From JAGTVG01 sp964389805 (GTDB lineage Bacteria > Bacteroidota > Bacteroidia > Cytophagales > Cyclobacteriaceae): 13,166 bases of DNA. Made by a program: the position numbers and the translations under genes. Positions within the stretch are counted from its first letter, which is position 1. Every line of letters starts with the position of its first letter. Of this stretch, positions 6,370 to 13,166 are shown one piece after another. A model generated the notes under the pieces. The model was not told the DNA's origin. It was given only the letters and a program-made list of their open reading frames with translations, and did not search any database. The DNA is taken from NCBI GenBank assembly GCA_964389805.1, contig CAYMFU010000313.1:1-13166 (forward strand), written 5' to 3'.

Positions 6370-7542
6370 ATGATCATCGATCCTGCTGACCGGTTAAAGC
6401 AAGTTCAGGAATATTATTTTTCCAGAAAGCTTCAGGAGATCAGGGACCTGAATAACAGAGGATATGATATATTAAATCTGGGAATAGGCAGCCCGGATCT
6501 TATGCCTTCCCGGACCACTATTAATGCCCTGGTAGATTCGGCCAGAAATCCCAAGAACCACGGTTATCAGCCATACAGAGGAATATCAGATCTGCGCGAT
6601 GCCATTAGCGGCTGGTGTTCAAAAACATATAAGGTGGATTTAAATCCCGATTACGAGATCTTTCCACTCATGGGATCGAAAGAGGGTATAACGCATATTT
6701 CTTTAGCCTTTTTAAATCCCGGGGATAAAGTACTAGTCCCTGAACTGGGTTATCCTGCCTATAAGTCCGTAACAGAAATGATAGGGGGTATAGCTGATAC
6801 TTATCCATTGCTGGAGGAGAAGAACTGGGCTCCGGATTTTGATCATTTGTTCAATGCGGATCTTGACGAATACAAGATCATGTGGGTCAATTATCCGCAT
6901 ATGCCGACTGGATCACCACCTGATTTGGATGTATTCGATCAACTTATAAAGCTGGCAAATGAAAAACAGATCCTTCTTTGTCATGATAATCCCTATAGTT
7001 TAGTACTAAATGAAGGGGCACCTTTAAGCCTTCTGTACGCGGAGGGTGCCTTTGAAGTGGCCATAGAATTAAATTCTTTCAGTAAATCGCACAATATGGC
7101 AGGTTGGAGGATTGGTTGGTTGAGCGGTAAGCGTGAATATCTGGATCAGGTCCTCAAAGTGAAAAGCAATTTTGATTCCGGGATGTTTAAGGGAATACAG
7201 GATGCTGCCATTGCAGCTTTAGATAATCCACAGGAATGGCATGACCAACGTAACCAGGTATATAAAGACAGGAGAGAAGTCGTTTATAAATTGCTTAGTA
7301 TACTTGGTTGTTCCTGGAAAACAAATGAAGTAGGAATGTTTATTTGGGCAAAAATACCAGACTCTATTTCTGATGTTGAAAAATGGGTTGATGAAATATT
7401 GTATGATTATAGGGTATTTATAACCCCTGGTTTTGTATTTGGAGAGAAAGGTAAAAGGTATATCCGGGTATCACTCTGTTCTGATATACGAATGTTTCAG
7501 GAGGCCCTGAAAAGATTGAAGGACTATAAAATAGAATCATGA
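6370..7542 (+). CDS. Class I/II PLP-dependent aminotransferase, probably aromatic amino-acid type
   Basis: The 390-residue product is a fold-type I aminotransferase. It has LNLGIGSPDL near residues 35-44, substrate-loop motif YQPYRGISDLR at 66-76, and NYPHMPTG at 174-181 (the usual NPxNPTG region). D206 is in CHDNPYS, the PLP-binding lysine is K239 in SFSKSHNMAGWRIGW, and R366 in YIRVSL is the likely carboxylate-binding arginine. It overlaps tyrA by four bases (ATGA), so translation is probably coupled. This supports a role in making tyrosine or phenylalanine from 4-hydroxyphenylpyruvate or phenylpyruvate. In many Bacteroidota a similar gene sits between pheA and tyrA; here pheA is absent. 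The sequence alone cannot exclude aspartate, methionine or diaminopimelate substrates. The 82-base gap before it has a poly-T stretch at 6328-6335 but no clear promoter. Confidence 0.92.
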   Translation: MIIDPADRLKQVQEYYFSRKLQEIRDLNNRGYDILNLGIGSPDLMPSRTTINALVDSARNPKNHGYQPYRGISDLRDAISGWCSKTYKVDLNPDYEIFPLMGSKEGITHISLAFLNPGDKVLVPELGYPAYKSVTEMIGGIADTYPLLEEKNWAPDFDHLFNADLDEYKIMWVNYPHMPTGSPPDLDVFDQLIKLANEKQILLCHDNPYSLVLNEGAPLSLLYAEGAFEVAIELNSFSKSHNMAGWRIGWLSGKREYLDQVLKVKSNFDSGMFKGIQDAAIAALDNPQEWHDQRNQVYKDRREVVYKLLSILGCSWKTNEVGMFIWAKIPDSISDVEKWVDEILYDYRVFITPGFVFGEKGKRYIRVSLCSDIRMFQEALKRLKDYKIES

Positions 7543-8405
7543 ATGTCTGTATCGTAGGATTGGGATTGCTTGGCGGCTCATTTTCCCTGGCTCTTAGAAA
7601 GGAACATAAGGATGTATCGGTTAAGGGTGTGGATATAAATGAACAGAATTGCAGGAAAGCAGTTGAGCTTGGAATCGCCGATGAAATTGTCTCGTTTGAT
7701 GAAGGAATAAGTAGAAGTGATTTAATCGTATTGGCCACTCCAGGTAATGTTTTAATCAATCAAATTACGAAAGCACTGGATCTAATGCGTCCAGATGCTA
7801 TCCTAACCGATCTTGGTTCCACTAAAGAAACTCTGGCAAGAGCAGTGGAAGATCATCCCAGAAGAAAGAGGTATGTCGCCGCTCACCCAATTGCGGGTAC
7901 CGAGAATTCTGGACCTGAAGCTGCATTTGCATCCTTAATGCATAATAAGACAATGATTATATGCGACCGGGAAAAAAGTGATCAGGATGCAGTTGAAAAA
8001 CTCGAGGAATTGTTGAAATCTTTCGACATGAAAATTGCGCATATGAATTCAAAAGACCATGACAGGCACATTGCATTCGTTTCCCATTTGAGTCATATCA
8101 CTTCTTTTGTATTAGGGGCAACTGTTCTTGATAAAGAGAAAGATGAAAGAAGCATTTTTGCAATGGCCGGTAGTGGATTTTCTTCTACAGTGCGATTAGC
8201 AAAAAGTTCACCTGATATGTGGGCCCCCATTTTTACTCAAAACAAAAAAAATGTATTGACAGCCCTGGATGCATACATTAACAAACTGGAATATTTTAAA
8301 CAGATCATTACCAATGATGATAATAAAGCCAGTCATGAACTGATGCATCATGCAAATGAGATCAGGAGGGTTTTACGTGGGATATCAAAACATGAATCTG
8401 AATAG
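7539..8405 (+). CDS. tyrA: Prephenate dehydrogenase (TyrA)
   Basis: This enzyme oxidatively decarboxylates prephenate to 4-hydroxyphenylpyruvate, the committed step to tyrosine. The 288-residue product has an N-terminal Rossmann fold (IVGLGLLGGSFSLAL, 5-19) with D32 after the second strand, suggesting NAD rather than NADP. Family motifs follow: TDLGSTK (90-96), AAHPIAGTENSG (114-125, with catalytic H116), SHLSHITSF (182-190), and GFSSTVRLAKSSPDMW (213-228, with R219). It lacks an ACT regulatory domain and a fused chorismate mutase, so feedback control may lie elsewhere. The ATG at 7539 overlaps the aminotransferase stop and places the Rossmann motif normally. The usual partner genes pheA and DAHP synthase/chorismate mutase are not in this window, so the aromatic cluster here is partial. 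Confidence 0.96.
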   Translation: MNVCIVGLGLLGGSFSLALRKEHKDVSVKGVDINEQNCRKAVELGIADEIVSFDEGISRSDLIVLATPGNVLINQITKALDLMRPDAILTDLGSTKETLARAVEDHPRRKRYVAAHPIAGTENSGPEAAFASLMHNKTMIICDREKSDQDAVEKLEELLKSFDMKIAHMNSKDHDRHIAFVSHLSHITSFVLGATVLDKEKDERSIFAMAGSGFSSTVRLAKSSPDMWAPIFTQNKKNVLTALDAYINKLEYFKQIITNDDNKASHELMHHANEIRRVLRGISKHESE

Positions 8406-8426
8406 TATGACTTGTAAAGAATTTTA

Positions 8427-9836
8427 ATGAGAAAGTTTGGATTTCTAATTGGCATATTAGCAATTACTATCATCGCTATTCTTTGGAGTATTGTCGGGAC
8501 AGACTATATCTCGCTCCAGAATTCTGATTATGGAGGCATTCAGCCGAGTCAACAACATCCACAATACTGGAGTTACCAGGGTAAGGAAGTCCTGCTCCTG
8601 GGTGGGTCAGTTGAAGATAATCTTTTTCAGGTACCGGATCTTCAAGAACAATTGGATCTGCTGATTAATGTTGGTGGAAATTATGTTAGAAACACGATGT
8701 CGAGCCGGGATGAAGGAAATCTGTGGCCATTTGCCATGGACTCAGATAGTTTGTATGATCTTAATACGTGGAATGATGAATACTGGCAGAGGTTTGAAGA
8801 TTTTCTGGAGGAAACTCATAAAAGAAAAATCATTGTCCAGATGGAGATCTGGGCCACATTTGACTTTTACAGGGAAAACTGGCTGGTAAATCCATTCAAT
8901 CCGAAGAACAATAAAAATTACGATGCGAGGAGGACCAAACTCGACCTGGAGGTAAATTCACACCCCATATATACAGAAAATAATTTCTTCCGATCAGTCC
9001 CTGGTCAGCTTGGCATTATGAAATTACTGGAGTATCAGCAGAAATATGTTGATAAGATACTCTCATATACATTGAACTATGATCATATATTGTACTGTAT
9101 GGATAATGAAACTTCAGTAACATCTGACTGGGGAAAATTCTGGGCACAATATATTAGAAAGAGGGGATTGGAAAGTGACAAATTCCTGCAGACCACAGAG
9201 ATGTGGGATCCATGGGATCTTGATCATATCGCTCATAGAGAGACAACAGATGATCCTGAGACCTATTCATTTGTGGATATTTCCCAGAACAATCACAACT
9301 CCGGAGAGGAGCACTGGAGTAATGGCATCAAACGGATTGATCATTTGAAAAAGATTGGCGCTTTACGGCCATGCAATAACGTTAAGGTATATGGAAATGA
9401 CTCTGGCCGACATCAAACTACTCAGAATGGGATAGAAAGCTTTGTTCGGAATATGATGTTTGGAGCTGCCGGCACTCGATTTCACAGGCCTACTTCTGGA
9501 CAGGGATTGAACATAGTGGCTCAAAGGGTGATCAGAGGAGTAAGAATGGTAACTGATGAGATGGATTTTTTCAATGGAAATCCATTGGATCATATTATTA
9601 TTGATAAAGATCCTAATGAAGCCTACTGCCGAGGGATCGAAGGGAAAGAATATCTTGTTTATTTTCCTGGTGAAGGACAAATAGAGTTGAAAATTACCCT
9701 ACCTGGAAAAAAGGGCAGGATCAGATGGTTATCCCTGGATGATGGAGAATGGCATGGTGAGGATGAAATTAAAATTGGCGATGAAGTTATAATTACGACA
9801 CCAACTCAGGGAAACTGGTTGGCATTGATACAGTGA
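8427..9836 (+). CDS. Membrane-anchored TIM-barrel glycoside hydrolase-like protein, uncharacterised
   Basis: The 469-residue product begins with a basic tip and hydrophobic stretch (residues 4-23) that looks like an uncleaved signal anchor; there is no lipobox cysteine. The body resembles clan-A-like glycosidases of Bacteroidota: substrate-facing GKEVLLLGGSVEDN (52-65), NYVRNTMSSRDEGN (85-98), QMEIWATFDFYRENW (138-152), and CMDNETS (224-230), whose Asn-Glu pair (N227/E228) is a candidate acid/base site. GEEHW (293-297) contains a possible second carboxylate, which I cannot confirm as the nucleophile. A beta-sandwich tail (about 388-469) closes the protein. It follows tyrA by 21 bases and precedes DUF4301 by 26, so it may be co-transcribed with amino-acid genes despite an unrelated role. 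A periplasmic or surface glycan substrate is likely but unidentified; no SusC/SusD genes are nearby. Confidence 0.7.
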   Translation: MRKFGFLIGILAITIIAILWSIVGTDYISLQNSDYGGIQPSQQHPQYWSYQGKEVLLLGGSVEDNLFQVPDLQEQLDLLINVGGNYVRNTMSSRDEGNLWPFAMDSDSLYDLNTWNDEYWQRFEDFLEETHKRKIIVQMEIWATFDFYRENWLVNPFNPKNNKNYDARRTKLDLEVNSHPIYTENNFFRSVPGQLGIMKLLEYQQKYVDKILSYTLNYDHILYCMDNETSVTSDWGKFWAQYIRKRGLESDKFLQTTEMWDPWDLDHIAHRETTDDPETYSFVDISQNNHNSGEEHWSNGIKRIDHLKKIGALRPCNNVKVYGNDSGRHQTTQNGIESFVRNMMFGAAGTRFHRPTSGQGLNIVAQRVIRGVRMVTDEMDFFNGNPLDHIIIDKDPNEAYCRGIEGKEYLVYFPGEGQIELKITLPGKKGRIRWLSLDDGEWHGEDEIKIGDEVIITTPTQGNWLALIQ

Positions 9837-9862
9837 AACATTAATCAAAAAAATATAATACT

Positions 9863-11404
9863 ATGTTATCTAAGTCTAATATAGAGCAGTTAGAATCTCA
9901 GGGAAAAGATATTAAAAAAGTTGAAGGACAGATTAAGAATTTTATAGAGGGATTTCCATATATGCAGGTCGATCGACCTGCAAAAATTGGAGATGGTATC
10001 ATTCAATTATCTGAAAAGGATTTAAAGAGAGCAATTGACTTTTATGATGACACACTTGGTGAATTCAAAATTGTAAAATTTGTGCCGGCCTCCGGGGCAG
10101 CAAGCCGGATGTTCAAAGATTTATTTTCCTTTATGAATGAGTATGATGGATCTGCTAAAGATAACAAAAAGCTTAATGACGATGGCCCTTGGAATTCAAT
10201 ACGGCATTTTTTCGAAAGTATCCAGAAATTCGCTTTTTATGATGATCTTAAGTCTTGCCTTGAAGGTGTCAATCTGGATATTTCAAAACTCATTGAATCA
10301 AATAAGCAACATATTATTCTTCAATATTTATTGACCGAGAAGGGATTGAATTATGGCAATTTACCAAAAGGTTTGCTAGAGTTTCACAAATATGAGGGAA
10401 GTTCCAGGACACCGGTAGAGGAACACCTGGTTGAAGGCGCTTTATATGCCAGGAGTAATTTGAAAGAAACGAATCTTCATTTTACTGTTTCTCCGGAGCA
10501 TGAAAATAAATTCAAGGAACATTTAGATAAGGTAATTGATGTTTATGCCTCTAACTATAAAACCAGCTATGATATAAGTTTTTCTACACAAAAACCATCT
10601 ACGGATACGATCGCGGTTGATTTAAACAATAACCCATTTATCCAAGATTATGGAGCTATTTTGTTCAGGCCAGGAGGGCATGGGGCCCTTATTGAGAACC
10701 TGAACGATTTGGATGGGGATATTATTTTCATCAAGAATATAGATAATGTCGTACCCGATCATTTAAAGGAAATTACTGTTCAATATAAAAAAGCGTTGGC
10801 TGGGATTTTAATGGAATACCAGGAGCGGATTTTTCATTACTTCAATATTTTAAACGAGGAAACCACTTTAAGTCCATCTTTTATGGAAGAAATTTCCGAA
10901 TTTATTGAAAGAGAGCTCTGTGAAGAACTGGTCCAGGGCCACGACATAATTGATGCAAGTGAGTATTTTAAGAGAAAACTCAACAGACCAATTCGTGTCT
11001 GCGGAATGGTTAAAAATGAAGGAGAACCAGGGGGAGGGCCGTTTTGGGCGAAGAACCCGGATAATACCATTTCTTTACAGGTGGTAGAAAACGCTCAGAT
11101 TGACAAGGATGATCCCGTACAAGTCGAGATCGCCAACTCAGCAACACATTTTAATCCGGTTGATTTAATTTGTGGAGTTAAGAATTATAAAGGTGAGAAA
11201 TTTGATTTGACAAAATATATAGATCCTCAGACAGGTTTCATCTCGCAGAAGTCACAGAGTGGAAGGGACTTGAAGGCGCTTGAACTTCCAGGATTATGGA
11301 ATGGATCCATGTCGGATTGGATCACCGTATTCGTTGAAGTCCCTATTGAAACTTTCAATCCTGTGAAAGTGGTGAATGATCTGTTAAGGCCTCAGCATCA
11401 ATAG
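9863..11404 (+). CDS. DUF4301 family protein, nucleotidyltransferase-like
   Basis: The 513-residue product matches the Bacteroidota DUF4301 family in length and landmark motifs, for which I know no established function. No signal peptide is present. In order it contains FVPASGAASRMFKDL (73-87), HFTVSPEHENKF (206-217), SFSTQKPSTDTIAVD (239-253), FRPGGHGALIENLNDLDGD (268-286), FIKNIDNVVPD (289-299), ISLQVVENAQID (403-414) and ATHFNPVDLICGVK (427-440). This sequence of motifs parallels UDP-sugar pyrophosphorylases such as UAP1: a glycine-rich GxxSRM loop, the TS/F segment, FxQ, PxGxGG, VDN, VVEYSE, and the NxxxH region. I infer a sugar-nucleotide or related nucleotidyltransferase fold; activity is unproven. 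The gene follows the glycosidase-like gene by 26 bases and carries an unusual perfect palindrome near its start. Confidence 0.85.
   Translation: MLSKSNIEQLESQGKDIKKVEGQIKNFIEGFPYMQVDRPAKIGDGIIQLSEKDLKRAIDFYDDTLGEFKIVKFVPASGAASRMFKDLFSFMNEYDGSAKDNKKLNDDGPWNSIRHFFESIQKFAFYDDLKSCLEGVNLDISKLIESNKQHIILQYLLTEKGLNYGNLPKGLLEFHKYEGSSRTPVEEHLVEGALYARSNLKETNLHFTVSPEHENKFKEHLDKVIDVYASNYKTSYDISFSTQKPSTDTIAVDLNNNPFIQDYGAILFRPGGHGALIENLNDLDGDIIFIKNIDNVVPDHLKEITVQYKKALAGILMEYQERIFHYFNILNEETTLSPSFMEEISEFIERELCEELVQGHDIIDASEYFKRKLNRPIRVCGMVKNEGEPGGGPFWAKNPDNTISLQVVENAQIDKDDPVQVEIANSATHFNPVDLICGVKNYKGEKFDLTKYIDPQTGFISQKSQSGRDLKALELPGLWNGSMSDWITVFVEVPIETFNPVKVVNDLLRPQHQ
9963..9982. repeat. Perfect 20-bp palindrome inside the DUF4301 gene
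   Basis: Bases 9963-9972 (TGCAGGTCGA) are the exact reverse complement of 9973-9982, with no spacer. The palindrome lies about 100 bases after the start codon and encodes part of MQVDRPAK (residues 34-41). It is more GC-rich than its surroundings. With no loop it would not form a good RNA hairpin, so a DNA-binding or methylation site, or coincidence from codon choice, are the main options. Confidence 0.6.
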
Positions 11405-11446
11405 ATAATTAATTAACTTTAAGTAGCGGTCATATCTACAACAATT

Positions 11447-12352
11447 TTGAGAAAGTTAGATTTAGTTATTGTAGGAGCACAAAAGGCAGGGACGACTTCT
11501 TTAAATCAATACTTGAAATCTCATTCCGGTGTAGTAGGACATTCTGTTGTCGAATTCACATATTTCACAGACCATAGGTTATATAATACTGGATTTGAAT
11601 CTGCATTTAAAAAGTATTTCGACAAACAGGAATATAAAAAAATTGTAGCTAAGAACGTGACGATTAGTCAAAATGAAGATTCGTTGATTAAATTAAGAGA
11701 GCACAATCAGGATGTGAAGATTGTTTTTTTGTTAAGAGAGCCAGTAAGTCGTGCTTATTCTTCCTTTAACATGGCCATTAAAGATGGGTGGATAGATACA
11801 GATTTCAATGAATTACAAAAAATAATAATTGATAAAAACTATAATCATATTAAGTATAGACATTTTATTAAGCCTGGGCAATACGCTTCATCTCTTAAAA
11901 TGATATTGAAATATTTTCCTGAAAATAATATTAGAATTTATTTATTTGAAGACCTTATGAAATTTCCACAATTAATCAGCAATGATATTTTTGAATGGAT
12001 AAATTTAGATAAATCCATAATATCAACTGGAATACATAATATTACAGTAAAACCAAGATCCAGATATATATCTAGATTAGTTAATTTAATGAGAAGTCAG
12101 AATAATTTTGTTAATAGAACTATTAGAAAAATTCTACCATACAATTATTATAATAAGTTTGGGCAAATGATAATCAATCTCAATCGTTCAAAAAGTAGAT
12201 TTGATCCAATGAATAGCAATATGAAAGGCATTTTGGAGAATCATTATAGTTCTTCAAATAGGGAATTGATCTCTCTGTTAAATAAGGATAAATTAAAGGA
12301 TAGCTTTATTATGTTTAGCACTAACAATTGGATTTCAGAGATTCACAACTAA
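11447..12352 (+). CDS. Sulfotransferase family protein
   Basis: The 301-residue product is a PAPS-dependent sulfotransferase, probably modifying an extracellular polysaccharide or lipid-linked glycan from the cytoplasmic side. The 5'-phosphosulfate loop is VGAQKAGTTSLNQYL (9-23), and the 3'-phosphate motif is LLREPVSRAYSSF (95-107), with R97 and S105. The C-terminal SSSNRELISLLNKD (268-281) resembles the usual tail of the family. There is no signal peptide or membrane segment. The start is TTG at 11447; no ATG or GTG lies in frame between the preceding stop and the phosphosulfate loop. Base composition is strikingly AT-rich (15 G/C in 60 bases at 11941-12000), unlike DUF4301, marking the edge of a transferred surface-glycan cluster with the convergent glycosyltransferase. 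The 68-base gap to that gene has no obvious hairpin. Confidence 0.9.
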   Translation: MRKLDLVIVGAQKAGTTSLNQYLKSHSGVVGHSVVEFTYFTDHRLYNTGFESAFKKYFDKQEYKKIVAKNVTISQNEDSLIKLREHNQDVKIVFLLREPVSRAYSSFNMAIKDGWIDTDFNELQKIIIDKNYNHIKYRHFIKPGQYASSLKMILKYFPENNIRIYLFEDLMKFPQLISNDIFEWINLDKSIISTGIHNITVKPRSRYISRLVNLMRSQNNFVNRTIRKILPYNYYNKFGQMIINLNRSKSRFDPMNSNMKGILENHYSSSNRELISLLNKDKLKDSFIMFSTNNWISEIHN

Positions 12353-12420
12353 GTATGATATGGTTGATAAAAAACAATTAGGCAATTTATTACTAAAAGG
12401 TATCAGGATTATACGGTGAC

Positions 12421-13166
12421 TTATTCCTTAACTATTAATTCCTCGTATGTACGTATCAATGAATCAAAAGATCTATATTTAGCAGCTAATTCTGAAATTC
12501 TAGTTCTATGGCCCGATTCGAATAATATTTTTTGGAGTGATTTTAATCCGGTCATTAAATTGTGATCATTGAATAATACTCCACCGTTTTCTTTTTCAAG
12601 ATAATCACTCTCATCCCCGATTCCCTCAGTCATCAGAATTGGTAAACCATTGGCCCAATATTCTCCCACTTTTATGGGCGATAAATATTTTCCCGAAGCA
12701 AAAGATTTATTTATAGACAAAGCAAAATCCGCTCCGGAAAGATATATTGGAACCTCAGAATGGGAAACATCCTTTATAATTAGTTTGAAATTCTGATTGG
12801 TTATTTTTCTTAATTCTTTTAAGATATTTTTTTTGTTTTCAGGAGTTAAAATTATTAATCCCAGATTAGGGAAAAAGTGAATTAGTGAACCAATAAATTT
12901 TAAATCGGATACATCCATATACAAACCACCAAACTTACCTGCATAAACACAAACTACCTGATCCTTACTAAATCCCAGTTTTTCTCTGATTTGTAATCGA
13001 TTTTCTAGATTAAATTTGAACAAAGGAATATCAACTGCACATGAAGCTGTGTACAGTTGTTTCTTGCGTAAATTATTTTTAATTAAATATTCAGTATAGT
13101 TATTAGAAACGGTTACTATACCAGAAGCTAATTTTAGTTGTTGTTTTTCCCAATATCTTTGAATTT
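12421..13166 (-). CDS. GT4-type glycosyltransferase, N-terminus cut by the window edge
   Basis: The minus-strand frame stays open from the TAA at 12421 to the right edge, giving 247 visible C-terminal residues. The TTG at 13023 could be mistaken for a start, but the upstream codons continue typical GT4 sequence: ASGIVTVSNNYTEYL, then AVDIPLFKF, the inter-domain 'vSxxY...gvD..lF' pattern. The C-terminal Rossmann domain begins with VVCVYAGKFGGLY and contains a donor-binding ADFALSINKS stretch and the GDESDYLEKENGGVLF region with the E-x7-E-like arrangement. Such enzymes add sugars from nucleotide donors during capsule, exopolysaccharide or O-antigen assembly. It is convergent with the sulfotransferase and equally AT-rich. 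The acceptor and donor cannot be inferred. Confidence 0.88.
   Translation of the reverse strand, partial: IQRYWEKQQLKLASGIVTVSNNYTEYLIKNNLRKKQLYTASCAVDIPLFKFNLENRLQIREKLGFSKDQVVCVYAGKFGGLYMDVSDLKFIGSLIHFFPNLGLIILTPENKKNILKELRKITNQNFKLIIKDVSHSEVPIYLSGADFALSINKSFASGKYLSPIKVGEYWANGLPILMTEGIGDESDYLEKENGGVLFNDHNLMTGLKSLQKILFESGHRTRISELAAKYRSFDSLIRTYEELIVKE

Noticed and set aside
6370..7542. LL-diaminopimelate aminotransferase (DapL)
   Set aside because: Motifs are shared with several class I/II enzymes, and the coupling to tyrA makes an aromatic role more likely. It is not excluded, only less supported.
8668..8889. Second plus-strand frame inside the glycosidase-like gene
   Set aside because: It is an alternative frame of a well-supported gene, without a start context or motifs of its own.
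12421..13023. TTG at 13023 as the start of a complete 200-residue glycosyltransferase
   Set aside because: The same frame continues upstream to the window edge with recognisable GT4 sequence (TVSNNYTEYL, AVDIPLF), so the gene is partial.
1..13166. CRISPR arrays, tRNA or rRNA genes, insertion sequences, toxin-antitoxin or defence systems
   Set aside because: Reading both strands showed no regularly spaced repeats, tRNA-like folds, transposase motifs or known defence domains.

Overview
The window looks like a chromosomal segment of a Bacteroidota organism, probably of the Cytophagales type. The evidence is a moderately AT-rich genome, almost no Shine-Dalgarno sequences, a TAnnTTTG-type promoter box just before one start codon (5013-5020), and a gene set typical of that phylum: a DUF4301 protein, a LytS/LytTR two-component pair, a U32 protein, and an aminotransferase overlapping tyrA. 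No rRNA, tRNA, CRISPR array, insertion sequence or phage gene was seen. The assignment rests on gene content only.

Layout. 1-377: AT-rich, probably non-coding, with a perfect 20-bp inverted repeat and a possible gene remnant. 378-1247 (minus): FkbM-type methyltransferase. 1497-2768 (plus): rarA, a replication-fork AAA+ ATPase. 2769-3168: a 400-base gap with a stem structure and two doubtful small reading frames, one apparently interrupted at an A9 tract. 3169-4981: a LytS-type histidine kinase overlapping a LytTR response regulator. 5025-6287: a U32 'peptidase-like' protein related to RNA hydroxylases. 6370-8405: a class I/II aminotransferase overlapping prephenate dehydrogenase (tyrA), forming the end of tyrosine/phenylalanine synthesis. 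8427-9836: a membrane-anchored TIM-barrel-like putative glycosidase. 9863-11404: DUF4301, whose motifs in order resemble UDP-sugar pyrophosphorylases. 11447-12352: a sulfotransferase with a TTG start. 12421-13166 (minus): a GT4-type glycosyltransferase cut by the window edge.

The middle (about 1.5-11.4 kb) reads as core chromosome with 40-45% GC in sampled stretches. The two edges (FkbM methyltransferase; sulfotransferase and glycosyltransferase) are much more AT-rich (20-25% GC in sampled 60-base stretches) and carry surface-glycan functions, so they look like edges of variable polysaccharide gene clusters. Genes from 5025 to 11404 all run plus with short gaps and could form one or two transcription units.

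No clearly new multi-gene defence or mobile system is visible. The observations most worth follow-up are the nucleotidyltransferase-like architecture of DUF4301, the U32/prephenate-pathway neighbourhood, the uncharacterised membrane-anchored glycosidase-like protein inside an amino-acid operon, the A9-interrupted small gene, and two perfect inverted repeats.
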